A stretch of 20,234 nt of DNA from Labilithrix luteola (GTDB taxonomy: Bacteria > Myxococcota_A > Polyangia > Polyangiales > Polyangiaceae): assembly GCA_026225435.1 (NCBI GenBank), contig JAMFST010001399.1, positions 1-20,234 on the forward strand, given 5' to 3'. The position numbers and the translations under genes are program-made. The notes beneath the pieces are model-generated. The model was not told where the DNA came from. It made no database searches and worked only from the letters and a program-made list of their open reading frames with translations. Positions 14,366 through 20,234 of this stretch are shown here, in pieces (within the stretch, counting starts at the first letter, position 1; every line of letters starts with the position of its first letter).

Positions 14366-14848
14366 TCAGCCGCTGCGATCGCGGTGCAGACGGATCATCT
14401 CGAGCGCTTCCCGCTCCTCCGTCGCTGCCGCGAGCGCGGCGCGCTTGTCGTACTCCTTCTTGCCGCGGCCGATGCCCAGCTCCACCTTCACTCGCCCGTC
14501 CTTGAAGTAGAGCCGCAGCGGGACGAGGGTGGCGCCGGTGTGCTCGGTCGCGCGCGCCAGCTCGCGGATCTCGCGGGCGTGGAGCAGCAGCTTGCGTGCC
14601 CCCTTCTCGACGTGGGGGAAGGCGCGGGCGGCGAAGAAGGATGCAATGTGCATCTGTTTCAACCAGATCTCGCCGCGCTCCACCGCGGCGTACGCCTCGG
14701 TGAGCTGGACGCGCCCCTCCCGGAGCGACTTAACCTCGCTCCCCTTGAGGACGATGCCCGCCTCGTAGCGCCGGGAGATGGCGTAGTGGAAGGTAGCCGC
14801 GCGGTTGGTGGCGATGACCTTCTCTCCAGGGTTCGTCTTCGTCGCCAC
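14366..14848 (-). CDS. smpB: SsrA-binding protein SmpB
   Basis: A 160-residue SmpB, the partner of tmRNA in rescuing stalled ribosomes. Recognisable segments are ATNRAATFHYAI, then EAGIVLKGSEVKSLREGRVQL, EIWLKQMHIA, and KLLLHAREI, with VPLRLYFKDGRVKVELG and the basic tail GRGKKEYDKRAALA. The start at GTG 14848 (protein VATKTNPGEK) gives the usual family length. An upstream GTG at 14884 would add 12 residues and lies within the TGCACCCGTGCA repeat, so I prefer 14848, although neither has a good ribosome site. The tmRNA gene itself is not seen in this window. Smp B and marR diverge from a shared 59-base region. Confidence 0.95.
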   Translation of the reverse strand: MATKTNPGEKVIATNRAATFHYAISRRYEAGIVLKGSEVKSLREGRVQLTEAYAAVERGEIWLKQMHIASFFAARAFPHVEKGARKLLLHAREIRELARATEHTGATLVPLRLYFKDGRVKVELGIGRGKKEYDKRAALAAATEEREALEMIRLHRDRSG

Positions 14849-14871
14849 GCACCATCGATAGCGCCGATCGA

Positions 14872-14883
14872 TGCACCCGTGCA
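14872..14883. promoter_or_regulatory. Operator-like inverted repeat TGCACCCGTGCA, copy 2
   Basis: Identical to the repeat at 1379-1390. It sits in the 59-base divergent region between smpB and marR, 25 bases before the marR start and 24 before smpB. Placement beside a MarR gene suggests autoregulation, with possible effects on smpB. Confidence 0.5.
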
Positions 14884-14907
14884 CGACTTTGGTGTACCTT
14901 CGCGGGC

Positions 14908-15336
14908 GTGGAGCAGCGCGATCCTCACGAGCTCTTCGACCGCCTCGTGCACGTGTTCAAGACGCTGCGGGCGGCGGTCGCCCAGGCTTACGCCGAGACC
15001 GAGGTGGGCAGCGCGCAGGCGAAGCTGCTCCGGCACATCGGGCGCCATAGCCGCATCTCGCAGGCAGATCTCGCCCGCGCGACCGACACGGCGCCGACGC
15101 TCACCGGCCGAGCCGTGGAGCCGCTGGTGGAGCGCGGCTGGATCCGCCGCACGCGCAGCGACGAGGATCGCCGCGAGTATCTCCTCGAGCTCACCCCCTC
15201 GGGCGAGCGCATGCGCGCCAAGGTCGAGGAGGCGCGCGAGGACCTCGTCCAGCGTCTGGCCGCCGCGATGGACGACCGAGACGCCGACGACTTCGAGCGC
15301 ATCGCGAAGAAGATCCTCGCGGTGCTCGAGGGTTAG
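14908..15336 (+). CDS. MarR-family transcriptional regulator
   Basis: A 142-residue winged-helix regulator starting at GTG 14908. The order is an N-terminal dimerisation helix (LFDRLVHVFKTLRAAV), the helix-turn-helix (RISQADLARATDTAPTLTGR), then the recognition and wing segment (VEPLVERGWIRRTRSDEDRR), and C-terminal dimerisation helices. RRTRSDEDRREYLLELT is the classic MarR wing. Such proteins bind short palindromes and release them on binding phenolic or lipophilic ligands or on oxidation; this one has no Cys, which argues against thiol sensing. The repeat TGCACCCGTGCA lies directly upstream and also in the promoter of the membrane protein-hydrolase-MFS operon at 1417. Regulation of an efflux operon by MarR would be typical. 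Confidence 0.9.
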   Translation: MEQRDPHELFDRLVHVFKTLRAAVAQAYAETEVGSAQAKLLRHIGRHSRISQADLARATDTAPTLTGRAVEPLVERGWIRRTRSDEDRREYLLELTPSGERMRAKVEEAREDLVQRLAAAMDDRDADDFERIAKKILAVLEG

Positions 15337-15338
15337 AG

Positions 15339-15354
15339 CGGCCTGATCAGGCCG
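15339..15354. terminator. Bidirectional hairpin between convergent genes
   Basis: CGGCCTGATCAGGCCG is a perfect 16-bp palindrome that folds as a 6-bp stem with a GATC loop. It occupies the 24-base gap between the convergent marR and lipoprotein genes. There is no T-tract on either side, so it is a plausible high-GC terminator shape rather than a canonical one. Confidence 0.45.
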
Positions 15355-15360
15355 GGTCGG

Positions 15361-15567
15361 TCACTTGACGCAGGTGGAACCGACGCAGCGGAACCCGTTG
15401 CAGCAGGGGCCGGCGCCGCCGGTGAGGCAGGAGTCGCCGGGACCGCCGCACTCCGCGGACGGCTCGAGGCTGACCTGCGGGCCGTCGTTCGACGCGAGCC
15501 GCTCCGAGGTGGAACAGGCGGCGACGAGAGCGACGAGGGCGGGCAGGAGGAACATCAGCTTCTTCAT
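15361..15567 (-). CDS. Small lipoprotein with cystine-knot-like Cys spacing
   Basis: A 68-residue precursor. MKKLMFLLPALVALVAAC is a lipoprotein signal with the modified Cys at 18. AAGGAG lies 9 bases upstream of the ATG, so the start is well supported. After a Ser/Glu-rich spacer, the last 29 residues hold six Cys (40, 47, 55, 56, 61, 66) spaced C-x6-C-x7-CC-x4-C-x4-C. This C-C-CC-C-C order is that of inhibitor-cystine-knot miniproteins. The mature domain is otherwise rich in Gly and Pro, as in disulfide-held folds. It should be exported, lipid-anchored and oxidised outside the cytoplasm. I do not recognise a named family; small Cys-rich lipoproteins of this sort occur in myxobacteria. A 109-base leader separates it from the SDR gene upstream. 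Confidence 0.75.
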   Translation of the reverse strand: MKKLMFLLPALVALVAACSTSERLASNDGPQVSLEPSAECGGPGDSCLTGGAGPCCNGFRCVGSTCVK

Positions 15568-15594
15568 GGGGGAAGGCTCCTTGGGAGGGGATGA

Positions 15595-15619
15595 GAGCGG
15601 GAGAGAAAGACGCCCGCTC
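15595..15619. other. Hairpin in the lipoprotein gene leader
   Basis: GAGCGGG (15595-15601) and CCCGCTC (15613-15619) are perfect 7-base arms around an 11-base loop. It lies between the SDR and lipoprotein genes on the minus strand, 28 bases upstream of the lipoprotein ATG. No T-tract follows on either strand, so it may be a weak terminator for the SDR or a stabilising 5' structure. Confidence 0.3.
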
Positions 15620-15676
15620 CATCTTCAGGGTCCGGAGGAAGTCGCGCTTTGCACAGATAAATCGAAAATCGGCGAA

Positions 15677-16417
15677 TCAGGACTGCGCGGTGGGGCGAAC
15701 CACGATGTCGCCCACATCCACCTCTGCTGGTTGCTCGACGGCGAAAGCGATGGCGCGCGCGATGGCGTCGGGTGGGATCGCCATCTTGTCGCTCTGGGCG
15801 TCGATCATCGCCTTCACCTCGGGGACGTGGCTCATCGAGTCCGAGAGGTTGGTGCGGACGAAGCCGGGTGAGACGACGGTGACGCGCAGCTTGTCGCCGG
15901 CCTCCTGGCGGAGCGCCTCGGAGATGGTGCGCACGGCGTTCTTGGTGCCCGCGTAGACGCCTTGAAGCGGCACGATCTTCAGCCCGGAGGTCGACACCAC
16001 GTTCACGAAGTGCCCGGCGCCTTGCCGGCGGAAGACCGGGAGCGCGGCGGCGATGCCGTAGAGGACCCCCTTGAGGTTCACGTCGATCATCGCCTCCCAG
16101 TCCTCGACCCGCAGGTCGTCGAAGCGCGAGATGGGGGCGATGCCGGCGTTGCTGACGAGCACGTCGAGGCGGCCGAAGCGCTCGACAGCGAAGGCGACGA
16201 CGCGTGTGAGGTCCTCGCGACGGGTGACGTCGAGCGCAAGGGTCGCCGCCTGTCCGCCGCCGGCGACGATGCGTGCGACCGTCGCCTCGAGCTTGTCCAT
16301 GCGTCGCGCACCGAGCACGACCTTGGCGCCGCGACCGGCGAGCAGGAGCGCGGTCGCCTCTCCGATTCCACTGCTCGCGCCCGTGACGATGACCACCTTG
16401 CCGGTGAGATTTTCCAT
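15677..16417 (-). CDS. SDR-family oxidoreductase, NADP-type
   Basis: A 246-residue classical SDR: TGASSGIG (12-19), SNAG at 89-92, Ser144 in NVVSTSG, and Y155/K159 in YAGTK. GARRMDKL after the second strand, with basic residues, suggests NADP(H). The region VSPGFVRTNLSDSM then RAIAFAVEQPAEVDVGDIVVRPT is typical of the YdfG/clavaldehyde-reductase-like group that reduces aldehydes, beta-hydroxy acids or ketones. The start ATG at 16417 faces the araC gene across a 110-base divergent region holding four CTTGG boxes, so control by that AraC protein is likely. The lipoprotein gene follows 109 bases downstream. Confidence 0.9.
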   Translation of the reverse strand: MENLTGKVVIVTGASSGIGEATALLLAGRGAKVVLGARRMDKLEATVARIVAGGGQAATLALDVTRREDLTRVVAFAVERFGRLDVLVSNAGIAPISRFDDLRVEDWEAMIDVNLKGVLYGIAAALPVFRRQGAGHFVNVVSTSGLKIVPLQGVYAGTKNAVRTISEALRQEAGDKLRVTVVSPGFVRTNLSDSMSHVPEVKAMIDAQSDKMAIPPDAIARAIAFAVEQPAEVDVGDIVVRPTAQS

Positions 16418-16450
16418 GCGACAGGAGGTAGCGACCGAGCCGCGCGCTGA

Positions 16451-16495
16451 CTTGGTGATTCTTGGAGAGATCGCCCGCCGCCAAGAACGCCCAAG
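16451..16495. promoter_or_regulatory. Four-box operator in the SDR-araC divergent region
   Basis: CTTGG occurs at 16451-16455 and 16461-16465, and its reverse complement CCAAG at 16481-16485 and 16491-16495. The box starts are 10, 20 and 10 bases apart, so all four lie on one face of the helix. The inner pair extends to a 7-base inverted repeat, TTCTTGG and CCAAGAA. Paired direct repeats one turn apart are the usual binding form for AraC-family dimers. Confidence 0.55.
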
Positions 16496-16527
16496 CGCGG
16501 GTCGGTCGCCAGTCGTACTGTGATCTC

Positions 16528-17313
16528 GTGGCGATCCACATCGAGCCGCTGGCGACGTCTCTCCCCGGGCTGCGCGCGATGCGCTGGTCGAGCGATGCGC
16601 CGACCTTCTCGATGAAGGAGGCGTTCTGCATCGGCCGCGTGGTGCGCGGTCGCTCCGAGTGGTGGACCCGTGGCCGCACGTACACCAGCGCGCCGGGCGT
16701 CTTCCACGTGCTCCATCCGGGGGATGTCCGTCGCGACCTGGCGATGGACGGGCCGGTCACCGTCGAGGTGGTCGCGTTCTCCTCCTGCCTGCACGGCACG
16801 GGCGAGCGGATCGGTCGCCGTCGCATCGGTCCGCAGCTCGCTGCCGGTGACGAGCGAACCACCGCCTTCGTCCGCCTCCTCGACGCGGTGCACGCCGGCG
16901 CGGACCGTCTGACCCTGGAGGTCGCCGCCACCGAGGCGATGGACGCGCTCCACGTCGCGTCGCCGTTGCCGCTGCGCGAGGGGCCGACACGTCCGGTGCA
17001 GCGCGCGCTCGATCTCCTCCGCGCTCGGTTGTCCGAGCCGGTGTCCCTCGACGAGCTCGCGGCGCACGCCGAGCTCGACAAGTTCCATCTGTGCCGCGCC
17101 TTTCGCGCGCAGATCGGCATGCCTCCGCACGCGTACCTGACCCACCTGCGCATCGTGCGCGCCAAGGAGCTGCTCTCCGGCGGCGCCCGACCGCGCGACG
17201 TCGCGCCGCAGGTCGGGCTGTACGATCAGAGCCAGCTCAATCGCCACTTCCGCCGCATCGTGGGGACCACGCCCGGTCGCTACGGAGCCTCCGTCCGGCA
17301 GCGCCACGCCTGA
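16528..17313 (+). CDS. AraC-family transcriptional regulator
   Basis: A 261-residue protein starting at GTG 16528; a longer TTG start at 16462 would run through the CTTGG-box operator and is not favoured. The N-terminal half is a cupin-like ligand domain (FSMKEAFCIGRVVRGRSEWW then VFHVLHPGDV). The C-terminal hundred residues hold two helix-turn-helix motifs: VSLDELAAHAELDKFHLCRA, then YLTHLRIVRAKELLSGG with VAPQVGLYDQSQLNRHFRRI and the final GTTPGRYG. It is divergent from the SDR gene, and the four CTTGG boxes between them are its likely binding sites. The inducer is unknown. It converges on the SnoaL-like gene with a 10-base gap. Confidence 0.9.
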   Translation: MAIHIEPLATSLPGLRAMRWSSDAPTFSMKEAFCIGRVVRGRSEWWTRGRTYTSAPGVFHVLHPGDVRRDLAMDGPVTVEVVAFSSCLHGTGERIGRRRIGPQLAAGDERTTAFVRLLDAVHAGADRLTLEVAATEAMDALHVASPLPLREGPTRPVQRALDLLRARLSEPVSLDELAAHAELDKFHLCRAFRAQIGMPPHAYLTHLRIVRAKELLSGGARPRDVAPQVGLYDQSQLNRHFRRIVGTTPGRYGASVRQRHA

Positions 17314-17323
17314 CGAAGCTCGA

Positions 17324-17752
17324 TCACGAAGCGCGAAGGCCGGCGAGCACCTGCGGCAGCGTGTTCTGCCCCCAGTGCTCGATGACGCGACCGCCTTCGA
17401 AGCGGAGGATGTCGATGACGTCGATGGTGACCGGCTTCCCCGTCGCCGGGACGCCGAGGAGCTCGCCGGTGTGCGTGCCGTGGATCGACTTGCGCGTGGT
17501 CACCTTGTCCCCCTCGGCGATCTGGTCGTGGATCTCGACGCGCAGACCGGCGAGCGCGGGGCGGAGGATCTTGTCGAAGGTGTGGAGGATCCCCTCGCGA
17601 CCGGCGGGCATCCCCGGAGGCGCGGTGCGGTTGACGAAGCCGGGGGCGAAGAGCTCGTCGGCGCTCGCCGGGTTCCCCTCCTGGAGGATCTCCTGGTTGT
17701 AGCGCCGGGCGAGGTTCTTGTTCGCGATGAGGAGGGAGTGTTCGTCGTTCAT
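17324..17752 (-). CDS. SnoaL-like ester cyclase / NTF2-fold protein
   Basis: A 142-residue single-domain protein of the SnoaL group within the NTF2-like fold. LARRYNQEILQEGNPASADE, then LFAPGFVNRTAPPG, is the usual opening. GTHTGELLGVPATGKPVTID, with DILRFEGGRVIEHWG, is the strongly conserved closing section. Polyketide cyclases such as SnoaL use this fold, but most bacterial homologues beside single regulators are unassigned. The start at ATG 17752 (MNDEHSLL) is preferred; an in-frame ATG at 17776 would add eight residues (MFERYQES). It is divergent from the lysR gene across only about 70 bases, the standard layout for a LysR-controlled target gene. Confidence 0.85.
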   Translation of the reverse strand: MNDEHSLLIANKNLARRYNQEILQEGNPASADELFAPGFVNRTAPPGMPAGREGILHTFDKILRPALAGLRVEIHDQIAEGDKVTTRKSIHGTHTGELLGVPATGKPVTIDVIDILRFEGGRVIEHWGQNTLPQVLAGLRAS

Positions 17753-17822
17753 GCTTTCTTGATACCTCTCGAACATGGCGAGCGCAGGCTCCAGGAACGG
17801 CACGGAGCGTCCCGGAAACGGG

Positions 17823-18728
17823 ATGATGGGCCCGAGCGGCGGGCTCGACGATCTGGCGGTGTTCGTCCGCGTCGCCGAGCAGGCCAGCTTTGCCCGGGCG
17901 GCGCGGCTCACCGGGATGCCCACCAGCAGCGTCAGTCGCGCGGTGGCTCGTCTCGAGGAGCAGCTGGGGGCGCGCCTCCTGCAGCGCAGCTCGCGCAGCG
18001 TGGTGCTCACCGAGGCGGGCAGGGTCCTGCAACGCGAGGCGGGCTCGCGGATCGAGGAGCTGCGGCGCGCGCTCGAGAACGCCTCCGAGCGCGAAGGGCC
18101 GCCACGCGGGGTCGTCCGGCTGACCGCGCCGGCGTACACCGGTGCCACGCGCGTGGCCACGCTGCTCGCGGACTTCGTCGTCGCCCACCCGGAGATCATC
18201 GTGGAGCTGGAGGCGGCCAACCCGCTGCGCGACCTGGTGCAGGATCCGTTCGACCTGTCGATCCGCGTCGGGCCGGTGCGGCAAGCGGACTTCATCGTGC
18301 GCCGGCTGTGGCGGGCGCGCTTCGGCCTCTTCGCGGCGCCGAGCTTCGTCGAGCGCGAGCTCGGCTCCCGGCGCACGGTGAGCCGCGCGGAGCTGGAGCG
18401 ACTTCCGGCGGTCGTGCTCCGCGCCTCGTCGGTCTTCCGCCTGCGTGATCGGCGCGGGCGCCGCATCGACGTGGCGCCCACGGTGCGCTTCGCGGTGAAC
18501 GATCCGCGCGCCGCGGTGGAGGTGGCTCGCCGCGGGGTCGGCCTGGTCGTCGCCCCCGTCGAGGCAGCCGCGGTCCACGGCGCGGCGCTCGTCACGCTGC
18601 GCCCGGACTTCGCCGAGGTCGAGCCGCTCGACCTGCACCTGGTCTACCCGACGCGCACGCTCCTGCCGCGCCGGGTCCGCCTGGTGGTCGACTGGCTGCT
18701 CGCCTCGCGCGACGAGGCGCCGAGCTGA
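17823..18728 (+). CDS. LysR-family transcriptional regulator
   Basis: A 301-residue LysR protein. LDDLAVFVRVAEQASFARAA, then MPTSSVSRAVARLEEQLGARL, is the winged helix-turn-helix, followed by the linker helix (LTEAGRVLQREAGSRIEEL). The remaining two-thirds is the periplasmic-binding-fold effector domain (LADFVVAHPEIIVELEA, then DLSIRVGPV and RRGVGLVVAPVEA). The subgroup resembles DmlR/AaeR-like regulators. ATG 17823 follows GGAAACGGG and is preferred to ATG 17775, which would add 16 residues overlapping the divergent promoter. Its likely target is the SnoaL-like gene, and an imperfect dyad (CTCG at 17767-17770, CGAG at 17778-17781) lies between them. Confidence 0.9.
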   Translation: MMGPSGGLDDLAVFVRVAEQASFARAARLTGMPTSSVSRAVARLEEQLGARLLQRSSRSVVLTEAGRVLQREAGSRIEELRRALENASEREGPPRGVVRLTAPAYTGATRVATLLADFVVAHPEIIVELEAANPLRDLVQDPFDLSIRVGPVRQADFIVRRLWRARFGLFAAPSFVERELGSRRTVSRAELERLPAVVLRASSVFRLRDRRGRRIDVAPTVRFAVNDPRAAVEVARRGVGLVVAPVEAAAVHGAALVTLRPDFAEVEPLDLHLVYPTRTLLPRRVRLVVDWLLASRDEAPS

Positions 18729-18737
18729 GTCAGCCGA

Positions 18738-18857
18738 TCAGGCGCCGGCCCTTGCCTCCGCGTCGGCCGCGGCCTTGGTCAGCGCCGCGAGCTCCGTCTT
18801 GCCGAAACTTTCTCGTGGGTCGCTGCGCTGACGGACGGATGTACGGATGCGGGCCCG
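18738..18857 (-). other. Coding-like tail in frame behind the CxxC protein's stop
   Basis: Directly after the TGA of the CxxC protein, the same minus-strand frame stays open for 39 codons to a second TGA at 18738-18740. The last part reads like coding sequence: ESFGKTELAALTKAAADAEA, rich in Ala and with GC-rich third positions. It has no start codon. It may be a lost C-terminal extension of the upstream gene or a fragment of another gene. Otherwise the 18729-18857 gap shows no clear terminator. Confidence 0.25.
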
Positions 18858-19136
18858 TCAGTGCCAGGCGTTCGCCATCTTCACTTCGTTGCCGGTGCGG
18901 TCGTGCTCGGCGATGAGCGCGAAGGCGAGCGTCTCGCAGTCGGTGCAGGCGGCGAAGCGTGAGCCGTGGTTGCAGCGGATCATCTTGGCCGTCTGCGGCG
19001 CGTTGAACTCGCGCGGGTCGAGGTGGCGTCCGCAGGCGATGCAGTGGATGTGCTGCGACTGCGGTGCCGTGTTCTGCGGCCGCGCCGGTTGGAGGGCCTT
19101 GCGTTCACGTTTGGTGAGGACTTTCGCGCGCTTCAT
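18858..19136 (-). CDS. Small protein with CxxC pairs, putative zinc-binding
   Basis: A 92-residue protein, start ATG 19136, with GAAGGTG about 8 bases upstream. The basic N-terminus (MKRAKVLTKRERKAL) is followed by HCIACGRHLDPREF (C32, C35) and RCNHGSRFAACTDC (C55, C64, C67). The two CxxC pairs suggest a zinc ribbon. I do not know a named family. The frame remains open for 39 further codons after its stop (see 18738-18857). It diverges from the hydratase remnant and is the only minus-strand gene in this segment. An earlier in-frame start at 19193 lacks a ribosome site. Confidence 0.65.
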   Translation of the reverse strand: MKRAKVLTKRERKALQPARPQNTAPQSQHIHCIACGRHLDPREFNAPQTAKMIRCNHGSRFAACTDCETLAFALIAEHDRTGNEVKMANAWH

Positions 19137-19259
19137 CGTGGGCGCACCTTCACTCGCGCAACACCATGCGTCAATGCGATTGGCGGTGTTCACGCGTCGC
19201 GGTGCGTCAGCCGCGCGCTGTTGAAGGGGCTGAAAAGCTGCGCTCTGATCGATCGCATC

Positions 19260-19511
19260 ATGAGCGATCCGGACGACGAGATCTTCGTGCGCATCGGCGT
19301 CACCGCGGCGACGGCGGCGCGATCATCTGGCCGCACCTCGTGGGGGTCGCGCATGGCGATCCGTTCCACCAAGGCCTCCGTGAACAAGACGCTGCGCCAG
19401 TCGGTGAACCACATCCTCGACACCTCGCTGGCGCTGGAGAAGGAGTGCTTCGGCACGCCCTACCATGGCGGGGCGATCGAGGCCTTTGCCCAGAAGCGAG
19501 TGGCCAAGTGA
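19260..19511 (+). pseudogene. Enoyl-CoA hydratase/isomerase remnant
   Basis: Three pieces of a crotonase-fold protein lie in two frames. From ATG 19260, frame 3 reads SDPDDEIFVRIGVTA. From about 19310 another frame gives GDGGAIIWPHLVGVA, a conserved middle segment of enoyl-CoA hydratases. From 19353 frame 3 resumes with AIRSTKASVNKTLRQ, NHILDTSLALEKECF, and EAFAQKR, the usual C-terminus. So one base is missing near 19308-19310, and about fifty residues are absent between the middle and C-terminal pieces, at about 19350. The N-terminal half is also gone. An 83-residue frame from 19260 is open but mixes frames and would not fold as a hydratase. Its stop still overlaps the start of the acyl-CoA synthetase (GTGA), so the decay is probably recent. 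Confidence 0.7.
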
Positions 19512-20234
19512 CCGCGCCGGTGATCGCGAGCAAGTCGCTCGGCAAGATGGTCGTGGGCAACCTGCTCACGACGGCGGCCATCCGCTTCGGCGCGGACGTG
19601 GCGTACATCTGTGTGCCCACCGGCCGGCGCTTCACCTTCGCGCAGGCGAACGAGCGGTGCAACCGGCTGGCCAACGGGCTGCTGGCGCGCGGGCTGAAGA
19701 AGGGGGATCGCGTTGCCTTCCTCACCACCAACCGCGTCGAGATTCCCGAGATCTACTTCGCGCTGGCCAAGTCCGGGCTGGTGGGGATCCCGCTCAACTA
19801 CCGGCTCGCGCCGCCGGAGATCCTCTCGCTCATGAAGGACATCGGCGCGGTCGCTCTCCTCCACGAGGACAAGTTCGCCGAGGTCGCCGCGCGCGCGCGT
19901 CAGGAGCTGCCCGGCGTCCGCCTCTCGCTGGCGATCGGCGCGGAGTACGAGGCGCTGCTCGCCGCGTCCTCCGCCGACGAGCCGGAGCTGGAGAACGCCG
20001 TGGCCGAGGAGGATCCGTTCTACTTCAACCTCACCTCGGGCACGACCGGACTGCCCAAGTGCTACGTCATCAGCCACTACAACAACAGCACCATGCTGGG
20101 GATGTTCACCTCCTTCGACATGACCCGGCGAGACGTGGTGATGACCGTCTTCCCCATGTTCGGGCGGGTCGAGTTCGCCTGGACGGCGGGGGCCGCGATG
20201 TTCGGCGTGCCCAACGTGATCGACAACTTCGACC
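19508..20234 (+). CDS. Acyl-CoA synthetase (AMP-forming), N-terminal part; 3' end outside window
   Basis: The first 242 residues of a class I adenylate-forming enzyme, running off the right edge. It starts at GTG 19508, overlapping the hydratase remnant's stop by 4 bases. FTFAQANERCNRLANGLLAR, then GLKKGDRVAFLTTNRVE, and GIPLNYRLAPPEI, are typical of fatty-acyl or aryl-CoA ligases. FYFNLTSGTTGLPK is the ATP-binding P-loop, followed by CYVISHYNN. Such enzymes activate a carboxylic acid with ATP to acyl-AMP and then the CoA thioester. Beside a hydratase remnant it suggests a former acyl-degradation operon that may extend beyond this window. The C-terminal domain and exact specificity cannot be judged. 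Confidence 0.93.
   Translation, partial: MTAPVIASKSLGKMVVGNLLTTAAIRFGADVAYICVPTGRRFTFAQANERCNRLANGLLARGLKKGDRVAFLTTNRVEIPEIYFALAKSGLVGIPLNYRLAPPEILSLMKDIGAVALLHEDKFAEVAARARQELPGVRLSLAIGAEYEALLAASSADEPELENAVAEEDPFYFNLTSGTTGLPKCYVISHYNNSTMLGMFTSFDMTRRDVVMTVFPMFGRVEFAWTAGAAMFGVPNVIDNFD

Noticed and set aside
14359..14884. tmRNA (ssrA) gene beside smpB
   Set aside because: No tRNA-Ala-like ends or tag reading frame could be found near smpB in this window.
17767..17781. LysR-type binding box between the SnoaL-like gene and lysR
   Set aside because: Only 4-base arms (CTCG and CGAG); too short to list as a site, though its position is right.
18778..18832. GTCAGCG / CGCTGAC 7-base inverted repeat with a 41-base spacer
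   Set aside because: The long spacer and lack of T-tract make chance the best explanation.

Overview
The window is GC-rich (I estimate roughly two-thirds G+C), densely coded DNA from one bacterial chromosome. Codon use is strongly GC3-biased. GTG starts are common, and several genes are joined by 4-base GTGA or ATGA overlaps. Two lipoprotein signal peptides, a DprE1/DprE2-like pair and many SDR and acyl-CoA genes fit a Myxococcota-like (deltaproteobacterial) organism; this placement is inference, as no rRNA or marker gene settles it.

Layout. 1-1336: the 3' end of a DprE1-like FAD oxidase, coupled to a DprE2-like reductase. 1417-3654: an apparent operon of a small membrane protein, an isochorismatase-like hydrolase and an MFS exporter, behind a recognisable promoter that carries inverted repeats. 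3733-3954: a 73-residue Cys-rich protein whose promoter spacer is filled by a perfect 16-bp palindrome. 4040-4651: a TetR regulator with an operator-like repeat at its start. 4776-14355: the centrepiece, a same-strand run of RbsC-type permease, lipoprotein sugar-binding protein, a second permease fused to a strictosidine-synthase-like beta-propeller, a second propeller protein, an RbsA-type double ATPase, two SDR dehydrogenases and an acyl-CoA dehydrogenase. 14366-15336: smpB (minus) and a divergent marR. 15361-17313: a small cystine-knot-like lipoprotein and an SDR (both minus), then a divergent AraC regulator. 17324-18728: a SnoaL-like protein (minus) and a divergent LysR regulator. 18858-20234: a small CxxC protein (minus), a broken enoyl-CoA hydratase remnant and the start of an acyl-CoA synthetase. 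No gap without a gene exceeds 300 bases.

How the genes may work together. The 4776-11612 block encodes a complete carbohydrate-type (CUT2) ABC importer with two different permeases. One permease carries a lactonase-like propeller at its C-terminus, predicted to be cytoplasmic. The stand-alone propeller lacks the residues expected to bind the catalytic metal, so it may be a pseudo-enzyme. With the SDRs and acyl-CoA dehydrogenase downstream, the simplest reading is uptake and oxidative breakdown of a lactone- or ring-containing compound; the substrate cannot be named from sequence.

The most useful regulatory signal is a 12-base inverted repeat, TGCACCCGTGCA. It occurs in the promoter of the 1417 operon and again between smpB and marR, suggesting the MarR protein controls both. 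No rRNA, tRNA, CRISPR array or insertion sequence was recognised.
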